Source of the DNA: Nitrobacter winogradskyi Nb-255
GTDB lineage: Bacteria; Pseudomonadota; Alphaproteobacteria; Rhizobiales; Xanthobacteraceae
Assembly: GCF_000012725.1 (NCBI RefSeq)
Contig: NC_007406.1
Location: forward strand, 1,144,001-1,208,000
Direction: 5' to 3'
DNA: 64,000 nt
Each line of letters begins with the position of its first letter. Position 1 is the stretch's first letter. The translations under genes and the position numbers were made by a program. Shown here one piece after another: positions 56,804-64,000 of the stretch. A model generated the notes under the pieces. That model was not told where the DNA came from. It ran no database searches and was given only the letters and a program-made list of their open reading frames with translations.

Positions 56804-57934
56804 TCAGTCCTGCGTGACCGCCGACCTGGCGGTGTGCGGCTTCGGCGAAGCCGCTTCATCCGGCGCGCTCTCACTGTTGCTGCTGCCGGGATCCGTGCCG
56901 GCGTCGTTGCCATTGCTGACGTCGCTGTTGCCGTTTTTGATCTTGCGGCGGCGCTGCCAGGGCTGCACCACGTTGAGCCACAGCTCGCGCGTGCCCATGA
57001 TGGTGATGGCAAGCGCGAACGGGATCATGAAATAGAGAATCCGGAAGACCAGCAGCGTCGCCAGCATCTGCTCCTTGCCGAACTGCGGCAGCGCCACCAG
57101 CATTGCCGCGTCGAACACGCCGAGGCTTCCCGGCGCATGGCTGGCGAAGCCGAGCAGGGTGGCCAGAATGAAGACGACCGCCACCGACACGAAATCGATG
57201 TCCGGATGCGCGGGCATCAACAGATACATCGCCAATGCACAAAATCCGAGATCGACGACTCCGATCAGGATCTGCACGAAGGTCAGCGGCGCCGACGGCA
57301 GCACGACCTTCCAGCCGTTCTGCCCGAGTTCGCGGCGGTTGCGGCCGGTGATGATCCAGGCGAGATAGATGGTGATGCCGGCGAGGCAGCCGAACGCAAT
57401 CAGGCGGTTGACGGATGGCGGCAGCAGGTCCATCGCGCTCGCCGCCCAGGGGTGCCAGGCCATGCCGATGCCGAGCACGAACAGGTTGCCGAGCCAGAAT
57501 GTCAGTCCGGAGATGAAGCAGATTTTCGCGACGTCGATGGCGTTCAGCCCATAATCCGAATAGATCCGAAACCGGATCGCGCCGCCGGTAAAGACCGTCG
57601 CGCCGACATTGTGGCCGATGGTGTAGCTCGTGAAGGCGGCCAGCGCCGCGACGCGATAGGGGATATGATCCTTGCCGATCGTCCGCACCGCGAAGAAATC
57701 ATAGAATGTCAGGGTGCAGAACGCGCCGACCACGCAAAGCGCGGCCATGGCGATCAGATAGGGCGACTTCTCCGTCAGCGCGATCAGGATGACAGCTGTG
57801 TCGACACCCTGGAGCGTGTGGATAAGGGTCGTGATCGCGAAAGCGATGATCACGAGGCTCGCAACGACGCCAAGCCCTTTCCAGCCAATCCTTTCCTTGA
57901 AGCCGCGCTGCAGCGCGGTCAGAAGCCGACGCAT
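56804..57934 (-). CDS. Lysylphosphatidylglycerol synthase TM-region (UPF0104) membrane protein
   Basis: A 376-residue protein with about eight membrane segments, FTSYTIGHNVGATVFTGGAI and the family run LGFASHAPGSLGVFDAAML. The cytoplasmic tail is Asn/Ser/Asp-rich and probably disordered. It is the flippase-like domain without the aminoacyl-transferase part; related to but distinct from the protein at 31.0-31.9 kb. Codirectional with the SGNH hydrolase gene, 131 bp downstream. Substrate unknown. Confidence 0.82.
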   Translation of the reverse strand: MRRLLTALQRGFKERIGWKGLGVVASLVIIAFAITTLIHTLQGVDTAVILIALTEKSPYLIAMAALCVVGAFCTLTFYDFFAVRTIGKDHIPYRVAALAAFTSYTIGHNVGATVFTGGAIRFRIYSDYGLNAIDVAKICFISGLTFWLGNLFVLGIGMAWHPWAASAMDLLPPSVNRLIAFGCLAGITIYLAWIITGRNRRELGQNGWKVVLPSAPLTFVQILIGVVDLGFCALAMYLLMPAHPDIDFVSVAVVFILATLLGFASHAPGSLGVFDAAMLVALPQFGKEQMLATLLVFRILYFMIPFALAITIMGTRELWLNVVQPWQRRRKIKNGNSDVSNGNDAGTDPGSSNSESAPDEAASPKPHTARSAVTQD

Positions 57935-58533
57935 TCTTCCTCCCGCTAGCGCCCCGATTTCGAGGGTCTTATGGCCTTGCGGCAGGTTTCAAGGCGAACT
58001 TCGAAATCAAAAGACACTCGTAATCTCATTGATTCCGGTGTGCTTGAATTCAGAAGACGCCGTCGTCGGCCTCGTCGGGACAATGACGCCAATCTCTGAC
58101 CACCACACCAGGCCACGACACGTTTCAAGCCGATTGAGGAGAGGGGAAGGCAAGCGGCTGTTCCGTCTCTCATACGCGAAAAACTCTCAACACAAAACGG
58201 TCTCCTTGGCTGTCATCAGGTCTGATCGCGACGGCGCCTTGCCATCAAAAAATCATCAGAAAGCGCGGCCGACCGCGGAGAGATATCGTTTGCCGTGCAT
58301 ATAGGCATAAGAGGCCCCGTGTTCCATCGCTGATTTGAAGGTTGTTGCAGACGACACGCAAAAGCAACGATCCTCAGCATCTCCCTTCATGCATCGGATG
58401 TGTGACATTGCGTATTACGAGGGAAACAATTCGTGAAATCGTCGCGGGCCTTGCCGCATGGCCGCGCCCGTGGCGCGGCGGCAACGGGGCGCAAGAGCGC
58501 GCGGGCCGGAAGCGCCACACAGGACGGTGAATG
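57935..58533. other. Gene-free 599-bp region
   Basis: I see no supportable gene, tRNA or terminator. Base composition is lower in GC than the neighbours around 58000-58330, with stop codons frequent in all frames. It could be a decayed gene or hold an RNA, but nothing recognisable identifies either. Confidence 0.5.
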
Positions 58534-58968
58534 TCAGGTCTTGCGTAGCGTGAAGTAAGCGCCGCAGAAAGCCATCGTCGCGCCGAGGCCGAGCACGACA
58601 AGGCCGGTTATGAAATTCGCGAGCGTCGGCGCGGTGCTGGGCGCGGAAGCGGCCTGTCCCGCGCCCGCCAGAAACAGGACGGCGATTGCGATCAGGAACT
58701 GTCGAAGCCGCTGCTGAATGCGGTTGGACGCCGCGCTGTGCATCAGCGTCGCGACAAAATAGCTGCCGGAGAAACTGGCCGTTGCGACCAGCCACCATGC
58801 GATCGCCGCGCTCGCCGGCATGAACTCCCCGGCATCGGAACGCCAGAGGCCGCCGAGGTCGAGACCCATCTGAGCGCTCAGCATGTGCACGGCAAGAGCG
58901 AGCAGTATGCCGGACACCATCGCTCCGCCGATAATCAAATGGCGCGGAAAATAAAGGGTTTCGGCCAT
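58534..58968 (-). CDS. Small four-helix membrane protein, uncharacterised
   Basis: A 144-residue protein with about four membrane segments (LIIGGAMVSGILLALAVHML, IAWWLVATASFSGSYFVATL, FLIAIAVLFLAGAG, FITGLVVLGLGATMAFCGAY). No family recognised. The ATG at 58968 (or the adjacent 58971) is preceded by GAAGAAAACC, which belongs to the dispersed repeat immediately upstream, so the repeat appears to supply the ribosome site. Confidence 0.72.
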   Translation of the reverse strand: MAETLYFPRHLIIGGAMVSGILLALAVHMLSAQMGLDLGGLWRSDAGEFMPASAAIAWWLVATASFSGSYFVATLMHSAASNRIQQRLRQFLIAIAVLFLAGAGQAASAPSTAPTLANFITGLVVLGLGATMAFCGAYFTLRKT

Positions 58969-58971
58969 CAT

Positions 58972-59122
58972 GGTTTTCTTCGCGCGAGCCGGTGCCCACT
59001 TCGCTCGGAAACGCTGGAGTCTTTCCGTTTCTGATAGAAGCAGAAGAGGAACTCTATGATTTTGGTTTGATGCGTTTTCTTCACGCGAACCGGTATCCAC
59101 TTCGCTTTAAAACGCTCTATAG
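58972..59122. repeat. Two tandem half-copies of the dispersed GCGTTTTC repeat
   Basis: First half: GGTTTTCTTCGCGCGAGCCG and CACTTCGCTCGGAAACGCTG. Second half: TGCGTTTTCTTCACGCGAAC, CACTTCGCTTTAAAACGCTC. Between them a CTTTCCGTTTCTGATAGAAG hairpin block. Lies in the divergent spacer of two small membrane-protein genes. Confidence 0.8.
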
Positions 59123-59191
59123 GATGGAAACCGCACTTCGAGCAAGAGAACGCGAGCAAGAGAACGCACGCCGTGCGAGGGATAGCCGATT

Positions 59192-59779
59192 GTGTCGCCG
59201 CCACCCGAGATGCCGCCGCCTGACGTCGGATACGCCTATAGGGCCTCGGCGATCGGCTCGGCGCATCGGTTCGCGCTGGAGGACGACGGGCTGTCGTGGC
59301 GGGCTAGCCGCCGGACCGGGAGATGGCGCTATGAGGACATCGTCGCCGTGCGCATGTCCTACCGGCCGATGTCGATGCAGTCGCATCGATTTCGTACCGA
59401 GATCAGCCACCAGGACGGCGGACGGATCATCGTGATGTCCACCACCTGGCGGACCCTGGCGCTGATGGACGCGCAGAGCAACGACTACCGCACCTTCATC
59501 GTCGAACTGCACCGGCGGCTCGCAGCGCATGGCGCACGCGCCATGCTCGCTGGCGGCCTGAACCCCGCGCTTTACTTTGCAGGCATGAGCGTGCTGACGC
59601 TGCTCTCCGTAGCGATGACGGCGCTGCTGATGCGGGCGATCGTGACCGGCGAATGGGCGGGCGCGTTGTTTATCGTCGGCTTGTCTGCGTTGTTCGGCTG
59701 GCAGATCGGCCGTTTCATGCGCCGCAACAGACCGCGTGCTTACACTCTCGATGCGCTGCCGCGGGATCTGCTGCCGTAA
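59192..59779 (+). CDS. Uncharacterised membrane protein with N-terminal PH-like region
   Basis: A 195-residue protein. The first 110 residues (RFALEDDGLSWRASRRTGRW, YEDIVAVRM, GGRIIVMSTTWRTLAL) resemble bacterial PH-like beta-sandwich patterns; two membrane segments follow (FAGMSVLTLLSVAMTALLM and GALFIVGLSALFGWQIG). The start is GTG at 59192, with GAGGGAT upstream. No function can be assigned. Confidence 0.72.
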   Translation: MSPPPEMPPPDVGYAYRASAIGSAHRFALEDDGLSWRASRRTGRWRYEDIVAVRMSYRPMSMQSHRFRTEISHQDGGRIIVMSTTWRTLALMDAQSNDYRTFIVELHRRLAAHGARAMLAGGLNPALYFAGMSVLTLLSVAMTALLMRAIVTGEWAGALFIVGLSALFGWQIGRFMRRNRPRAYTLDALPRDLLP

Positions 59780-59801
59780 GCGGTCGCTTCTCTCCGCGCT
59801 G

Positions 59802-60335
59802 TCAGGCTTGCTTCAGCAACTTCGGGCTGACGAGCCTTTTGAGTTGTCCACTTCCGAACGCGGCGCATTCCCAGTTCTCGACGGCAAAGTCGATCACCGC
59901 GAGACCTGATGTCGGCAGGTTGTCGGCGAGTGCCGCGCGTCCTTTTGCGTCGCCGCCTCCGATCAGGCGAAGCGCGAGTTCGTGCAGACCGGGATTGTGC
60001 CCGACGATCATCAGGCGCTCATGATCGGTTCCGAGGGAACGGATGATTGCCAGGAGTTGCACGGCCTCGGCGCCGTAAAGCTCCGGCAGGTGCTCGGCGG
60101 GTCCCTGAGCCGTTACGTCCGAAAACTGCTGGCGAACGATGTCCCAGGTCTCGCGCGCCCGCACCGCGGTCGAGATCAACACCAGATCCGGCCGCAGCGA
60201 TGGGTCTCCGGCAAGCCAGAGGCCGAGTTCGGCGGCGTCGTTCCGGCCGCGCGCGGCGAGCGGGCGGTCCCGATCGCTCCCGCTAGGCGAATCGCGTTCG
60301 GTTTTGGCGTGGCGAAGCAGCAAAAGGCGGCGCAT
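59802..60335 (-). CDS. SixA-type histidine phosphatase
   Basis: A 177-residue histidine-phosphatase (phosphoglycerate-mutase superfamily) protein: catalytic LRHAKTERD at the N-terminus, STAVRARETWDIV (second Arg) and VGHNPGLHEL (second His). SixA dephosphorylates Hpt domains in E. coli; an orphan Hpt gene is about 7 kb away, but no link is shown. The ATG at 60335 is chosen over one at 60353. Convergent with the preceding gene. Confidence 0.87.
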   Translation of the reverse strand: MRRLLLLRHAKTERDSPSGSDRDRPLAARGRNDAAELGLWLAGDPSLRPDLVLISTAVRARETWDIVRQQFSDVTAQGPAEHLPELYGAEAVQLLAIIRSLGTDHERLMIVGHNPGLHELALRLIGGGDAKGRAALADNLPTSGLAVIDFAVENWECAAFGSGQLKRLVSPKLLKQA

Positions 60336-60401
60336 GACGCTGACTCGATTCAAGGGTAAGCATGACCCGGAATGCAGGATACAGGTATCAGCCGAGCGGG
60401 T

Positions 60402-60503
60402 TATAGCGTTTTCGAGCGAAGTGGAAACCGGTTCGCGTGAAGAAAACGCGTCAAAACAAGATCATAGAGCCTCGCTTCTGATTCCATCAGAAGCGAGGCT
60501 CTA
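60402..60503. repeat. Dispersed GCGTTTTC-family repeat with perfect hairpin
   Basis: Begins TATAGCGTTTTCGAGCGAAG, includes CGCGTGAAGAAAACGCGTCA, and ends in a perfect 17-bp-arm hairpin (60465-60481 with 60487-60503). The terminal CTAG is the insertion point of the IS5-family element. Confidence 0.85.
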
Positions 60504-61270
60504 GGTCATCGACTCATTAAATCGCAACCAGATGCGGATTGAGGCGAGCTTGATGGAGGTGAGGAAGTTGTCGTCACGTTTGTCATATCTGGTGGCGACG
60601 GCGCGATAGTGCTTGATCTTGTTGAAGAAGCGTTCGACCAGATTGCGCTTGCGATAGAGCCGTCTGTTGAACTGCAAGGCCGCAACGCGATTTGGCATCG
60701 GCTTCACATTGGCTCTCGCGCCGCGCGCGGCCAGCGTTTGACGCAGGGCGTTGGAGTCGTAGGCCCGGTCGGCCAGCAGCACGTCGCCGCGTTCGACGGT
60801 GTCGATCATGTCCTGCGCGCTACGCCCGTCATGGGCCTGGCCTTCGGTGATCTTGAGGACGATCGGCAGGCCGCAGGCATCCACCAGCGCGTGGATTTTG
60901 GTGGTCAGCCCGCCGCGCGAGCGACCCATGCAACGGGATCGCGTCTGTTTTTTTGACCGTTGGCCGCATGTTGATGCACGCGGATCGACGACGAATCGAT
61001 CATTTGGATGTCGCCATCGTAAGCCTTTGAAACAGCCGACAGAATGCGATCCCACACGCCTGCCTTGCGCCACCGGTTGAAGCGGTTCACGCAAGTGGTG
61101 TGCGGGCCGTAGCGCGCTGGAATGTCCGCCCACGGCGCACCGGTGCGCAGCCGCCAGAAAATCCCGTTCAGCACCCGCCGATCATCCACCCGTGCAACGC
61201 CGCGCGACTTGTTCGGCAACAGCGGCTGGATCACAGACCATTCAAAATCCGTCAGATCAAAACGTGCCAT
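60501..61270 (-). CDS. IS5-family transposase, made by -1 frameshift of two frames
   Basis: First frame (61270 down to 60905) starts MARFDLTDFEWSVIQPLLP and carries MIDSSSIRVHQHA, the first catalytic Asp. The second frame carries LLADRAYDS (second Asp) and YRKRNLVERFFNKIKHYRA (Glu). They overlap at seven A (60954-60948 on the minus strand), read CAA-AAA-AAC, the slippery heptamer A_AAA_AAC; a -1 slip there gives a product of about 256 residues. The TAG stop lies in the flanking CTAG, not in the element. Appears intact. Confidence 0.87.
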
Positions 61271-61341
61271 TCAATCCTCCCACCTCTGGAGATTGAATCA
61301 CGCATCCCGTCCAAACGGAATCCCGTTTATGGGTTCGTGAC
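60505..61341 (-). mobile_element. IS5-family (IS427-like) insertion sequence
   Basis: An 837-bp element bounded by CTAG on both sides (60501-60504 and 61342-61345). Imperfect terminal inverted repeats: GGTCATCGACTCATTAAA at the left and, on the other strand, GGTCACGAACCCATAAAC at the right. Because CTAG is palindromic the duplication could be CTAG or only TA. Two overlapping transposase frames are joined by a slippery run. Confidence 0.87.
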
Positions 61342-61346
61342 CTAGT
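61341..61346. repeat. 6-bp target duplication of the IS481 element, left
   Basis: CCTAGT immediately before the left inverted repeat; the same six bases follow the right end at 62349-62354. The first C is also the last base of the neighbouring IS5 element. Confidence 0.85.
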
Positions 61347-62348
61347 TGTTTGATCCCGGCATTTGATGGTGCATTATTTTCCGGAGAATGGAAGGATGCG
61401 CTATGGGACAGGTTCTTCACGGGAGCGCCACGACGACAGAGGCAATCCGTCGAGCAATACAAAATAGTGAAGAGAGCCTGAGAGCGCTGTCGAAACGCTA
61501 CGGGATCAACCAGAAGACCGTCGCAAAATGGAAGAAGCGGACCTCGGTGGCCGACCTTCCGACGGGACCGAAAGATCCGCGCTCGACGGTGCTCTCATCC
61601 GAGGAGGAGGCGATCATCGTCGCCTTCCGCAAGCATACCCTGTTGCCGCTCGATGATTGCCTCTACGCGCTTCAGCCAACGATCCCGCACCTGTCGCGGT
61701 CTTCATTGCATCGCTGCCTGCACCGTCACGGCATCAGCCGGCTCCCGGAGGTCGAAGGCGACAAGCCGATCAGGAAGACGTTCAGGAGCTACCCGATCGG
61801 CTACTTCCACATCGACATCGCCGAGGTGCAGACGGCTGAGGGCAAGCTGCGCCTGTTCGTGGCCATCGACCGCACTTCGAAGTTCGCCTACGCCGAGCTC
61901 CACCAAGAGGCGGGCAAGATGGTCGCGGCTCAGTTCCTGCGCAACCTCATCGTGGCAGTTCCCTATGCCATCCACACGGTGCTGACGGACAACGGCATCC
62001 AGTTCACCAACCACGCCCGTCACAAATATGCGTTCCACCACATCTTCGATCGCGTCTGCGACGAGAACGGCATCGAGCACAGGCTCACCAGGATCAACCA
62101 TCCCTGGACCAACGGACAGGTGGAACGGATGAACCGCACCATCAAGGACGCCACCGTCAAGCGCTTCCACTACGACAATCATGACCAACTGCGCCGGCAC
62201 CTTCAGGACTTCATCAAGGCATACAACTTCGGTCGAAGGCTGAAGACGCTCAAAGGCCTCACACCCTACGAGTTCATCTGCAAACGATGGACTTCAGAGC
62301 CCGATCGATTCATCATCGATCCAATCCATCAAATGCCGGGACTGAACA
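61347..62348 (+). mobile_element. IS481-family insertion sequence
   Basis: A 1002-bp element with inverted ends: TGTTTGATCCCGGCATTTGA at the left and, reverse-complemented, TGTTCAGTCCCGGCATTTGA at the right. Flanked by the 6-bp direct repeat CCTAGT, fitting the NCTAGN target known for IS481. It inserted at the right edge of the IS5 element, so it is the later of the two insertions. Confidence 0.92.
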
Positions 62349-62353
62349 CCTAG
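61388..62353 (+). CDS. IS481-family transposase
   Basis: A 321-residue integrase-core transposase: helix-turn-helix ALSKRYGINQKTVAKWKKR at about 34-52, then DDE residues in YFHIDIAEVQ, LTDNGIQFTN and WTNGQVERMNRTIKD. An ATG at 61403 is an alternative start with similar support. The stop TAG (62351-62353) lies in the duplicated target, beyond the inverted repeat, so the coding frame is finished by host DNA. Intact and probably active. Confidence 0.92.
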   Translation: MEGCAMGQVLHGSATTTEAIRRAIQNSEESLRALSKRYGINQKTVAKWKKRTSVADLPTGPKDPRSTVLSSEEEAIIVAFRKHTLLPLDDCLYALQPTIPHLSRSSLHRCLHRHGISRLPEVEGDKPIRKTFRSYPIGYFHIDIAEVQTAEGKLRLFVAIDRTSKFAYAELHQEAGKMVAAQFLRNLIVAVPYAIHTVLTDNGIQFTNHARHKYAFHHIFDRVCDENGIEHRLTRINHPWTNGQVERMNRTIKDATVKRFHYDNHDQLRRHLQDFIKAYNFGRRLKTLKGLTPYEFICKRWTSEPDRFIIDPIHQMPGLNT

Positions 62354-62354
62354 T
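62349..62354. repeat. 6-bp target duplication of the IS481 element, right
   Basis: CCTAGT, identical to 61341-61346. Its TAG serves as the transposase stop codon. Confidence 0.85.
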
Positions 62355-62402
62355 CTACAACGTCGTACGGCGCAGGTCACAGGGGCAGTGGTAGGAAAAG
62401 CA

Positions 62403-63776
62403 ATGACTTCGGACGGCATGGCTGCGGCCGATGGTCCCGGTGACACGGAGTCCGCTGTGCGGGCGCGGCGACGCGAGCGACTGACTTTCGATCTCGATGT
62501 CGAGATCTGCGTCGTCGGCGGCGGGCTGGCAGGCCTCACCGTGGCGCTGGAGGCGGCGAGGACCGGCGCGAACGTGGTCGTGCTCGAGGGCCGCCATGTC
62601 GGCTGGAATGCGTCCGGCCATCATCTCGGCACGGTGATGCCCGGCTATGCGCTTCCGCTTTCCGACCTGATCGCGCGCGTCGGTTTTGATGATGCGTACG
62701 ATCTCTGGTCGCTGGCGCGAGCGGGCGCCGATTATGTTCGCGCCCATGCCGCCGAGCACATCATTCCGGGACTCGGGCTCACGGAAGGCGTGCTCGAGGT
62801 TTCCAACGTCGATGCCGGCGAGCGGCTCATCAGCCATCTCCAGATGCTGAGCGAGGATTTTTCGACCGAGGTTGAGGGGTGGCAGATCGATCGCGTCCGC
62901 GACACCTTGCGCACCGGCCGGTATTTTCACGCGGTGCACTATCCGCGCGCCTTCCAGATCGACGGACGCAAATATGTTCACGGCCTTGCCGAGCTTGCGC
63001 GCAAGGCCGGCGCACGCATCTTCGAAGATACGCCGGTGGTCGGCATTGATCCGTTCGGGATCAGGAAACGCATTGCAACGCCGCGCGCGCGTCTGCGGGC
63101 GTCCCACCTCGTGCTTGCGGGCAATGTCCATCTCGGCGGCGCATTGCGACGCTTGTCCGATACGCTGGTCCCGGTCTGGCGTTATGCCGGCGTCACCTCG
63201 CCGCTGGGAAACCGGCTCGCCGAGGTGATGACGTTTCAGGGGTCTGTCATCGACACCGATGGCATCGATCATTTTCGGATCGTCGAGGGCGACAGGCTGA
63301 TGTGGGCGAGCCCGGAAACCACCTGGGAGGCGCGGCCGGGTCGCCAGAAAGCGGCGATCGGCAGGCGGATCGGCACGATCTTCCCGCAGCTTGGCGCGGT
63401 CGAGATCGCGAAGGTCTTCTGCGGCGCGGTCGGTCAGACCGTGCACGGGATGCCGCAGATCGGCCAGTTGCAACCGGGGCTTTGGGTGGCGAGCGGTTTC
63501 GGCCGGCAGGGACTGGGCACCTCGGCGATGGCCGGGCAACTGATCGCACGCGGCATGCTGGAAGGTGACGACCGCTGGCGGTTGTTCGCGCCGTTCGAAC
63601 TCGTCTGGGCGGGCGGAAAGACCGGACGCGCGGCGGGCCATGCGATCGGCATGGCGATGCGGGCGCGTTCCGCCGCCGCCGGCACGCTGGCGCGTTATCG
63701 CGAGCGGGCGCGCATCAAGGCGCGGGAGCGGCAGGCGCGGCTCAACGCGGCGGATCGCAAGTCGAGGCCGCTTTGA
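62403..63776 (+). CDS. FAD-dependent oxidoreductase (DAO family)
   Basis: A 457-residue D-amino-acid-oxidase/glycine-oxidase-fold enzyme: FAD-binding ICVVGGGLAGLTVALEAART near residue 38, GRHVGWNASGHHLGTVMPG, and the C-terminal FAD contact GLWVASGFGRQGLGTSAMAG. Relatives act on amines or amino acids; substrate unknown. The ATG at 62403 follows GTAGGAAAAGCA. The IS481 element ends only 54 bp upstream, so the original promoter may have been separated from the gene. Confidence 0.85.
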   Translation: MTSDGMAAADGPGDTESAVRARRRERLTFDLDVEICVVGGGLAGLTVALEAARTGANVVVLEGRHVGWNASGHHLGTVMPGYALPLSDLIARVGFDDAYDLWSLARAGADYVRAHAAEHIIPGLGLTEGVLEVSNVDAGERLISHLQMLSEDFSTEVEGWQIDRVRDTLRTGRYFHAVHYPRAFQIDGRKYVHGLAELARKAGARIFEDTPVVGIDPFGIRKRIATPRARLRASHLVLAGNVHLGGALRRLSDTLVPVWRYAGVTSPLGNRLAEVMTFQGSVIDTDGIDHFRIVEGDRLMWASPETTWEARPGRQKAAIGRRIGTIFPQLGAVEIAKVFCGAVGQTVHGMPQIGQLQPGLWVASGFGRQGLGTSAMAGQLIARGMLEGDDRWRLFAPFELVWAGGKTGRAAGHAIGMAMRARSAAAGTLARYRERARIKARERQARLNAADRKSRPL

Positions 63777-63876
63777 GATGCTGTCTCCCGGCAAGAGTTG
63801 CCGGGCGAGGCAAGAATGCTCCGGAGCCGGAGGCGAAGGCCAGATCCTAACTCACTGAAACAACGTCTCTTTGCTG

Positions 63877-63892
63877 TTGGCATGGAGCTTGC
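63877..63892 (+). promoter_or_regulatory. Sigma-54 type -24/-12 promoter before flgE-like gene
   Basis: TTGGCATGGAGCTTGC has GG and GC separated by exactly 10 bases and matches TGGCA-N6-TTGC. It is 72 bp before the start codon. Sigma-54 control of hook and basal-body genes is established in Caulobacter and other bacteria. Confidence 0.6.
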
Positions 63893-63964
63893 GACGCCGT
63901 CTGCCGACCGCGGCGAGGTTTGACCTTGCGTTTTGGGCCGCCCGGATCGAGTTGGAGACGACGT

Positions 63965-64000
63965 ATGGGTATTTTCGACGCATTGAATACTTCGGTCGGC
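63965..64000 (+). CDS. flgE: Flagellar hook protein FlgE-like, 3'-truncated by the window
   Basis: Only 12 codons are visible, MGIFDALNTSVG, a typical start of rhizobial FlgE-like hook proteins. GGAG ten bases upstream is a good ribosome site, and a sigma-54 type promoter precedes it. Too short to be certain; other axial flagellar proteins start similarly. Confidence 0.6.
   Translation, partial: MGIFDALNTSVG

Noticed and set aside
57935-58533. tRNA or small RNA in the gene-free region
   Set aside because: No cloverleaf, CCA end, or strong hairpin with a T-run was found by eye.
60501-61270. IS5 transposase as a frameshifted pseudogene
   Set aside because: The frame change falls exactly on A_AAA_AAC with a -1 second frame, typical of programmed frameshifting.

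Overview
This 64 kb window is high-GC alphaproteobacterial chromosome. Gene content and order, the 36-bp palindromic intergenic repeat, GnnA/GnnB-type genes and a GPR/RgsE-type giant coiled-coil protein all point to the Bradyrhizobium-Rhodopseudomonas-Nitrobacter group. Nitrobacter is my best guess, but genus is inferred and not proven by the sequence alone.

Layout. 1-12.0 kb is the 3' part of the division and cell-wall (dcw) cluster: murD (5'-truncated by the window), ftsW, murG, murC, a small GIY-YIG nuclease gene on the opposite strand, murB, a diverged ddl, ftsQ, ftsA and ftsZ, ending in a strong terminator. 12.3-18.7 kb continues with lpxC, bamD, recN and ligA. 18.7-22.5 kb (minus strand) carries an FAH-family hydrolase, an MsbA-like ABC exporter and galE. 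22.7-38.8 kb is an envelope-polysaccharide region: a full ADP-heptose set (gmhA, gmhB, hldE, hldD) with two heptosyltransferases, a FlaA1/CapD-type dehydratase, a flippase-like membrane protein, a UDP-glucuronate 4-epimerase, a GDP-mannose enzyme, a probable gnnA-gnnB pair for the diamino-sugar lipid A, and murJ.

38.9-46.4 kb is mixed metabolism: a lone xanthine-dehydrogenase-type large subunit, a secreted CHRD protein, a stand-alone RAM-domain protein, thiD, an LpxH-like phosphoesterase, an unknown acidic protein and a dipeptide epimerase. 46.7-52.1 kb is one 1799-codon gene for a membrane-anchored coiled-coil protein resembling the growth-pole ring protein GPR/RgsE. It is divergent from a single-domain Hpt gene, and a perfect TTAA-N7-TTAA (CtrA-type) box lies between them. 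53.0-60.3 kb holds a ferredoxin and its likely NADP reductase, a secreted SGNH hydrolase, a second flippase-like membrane protein, two small membrane proteins and sixA. 60.5-62.35 kb is two abutting insertion sequences (IS5 and IS481 families), both inserted at CTAG. The window ends with a DAO-family oxidoreductase and the first 12 codons of a flgE-like gene behind a sigma-54 type promoter.

Taken together, the window links peptidoglycan synthesis, septation, lipid A/core supply and polar growth. CtrA-like sites, one perfect and three near matches, lie in front of several of these genes. Two families of dispersed intergenic repeats pepper the region.
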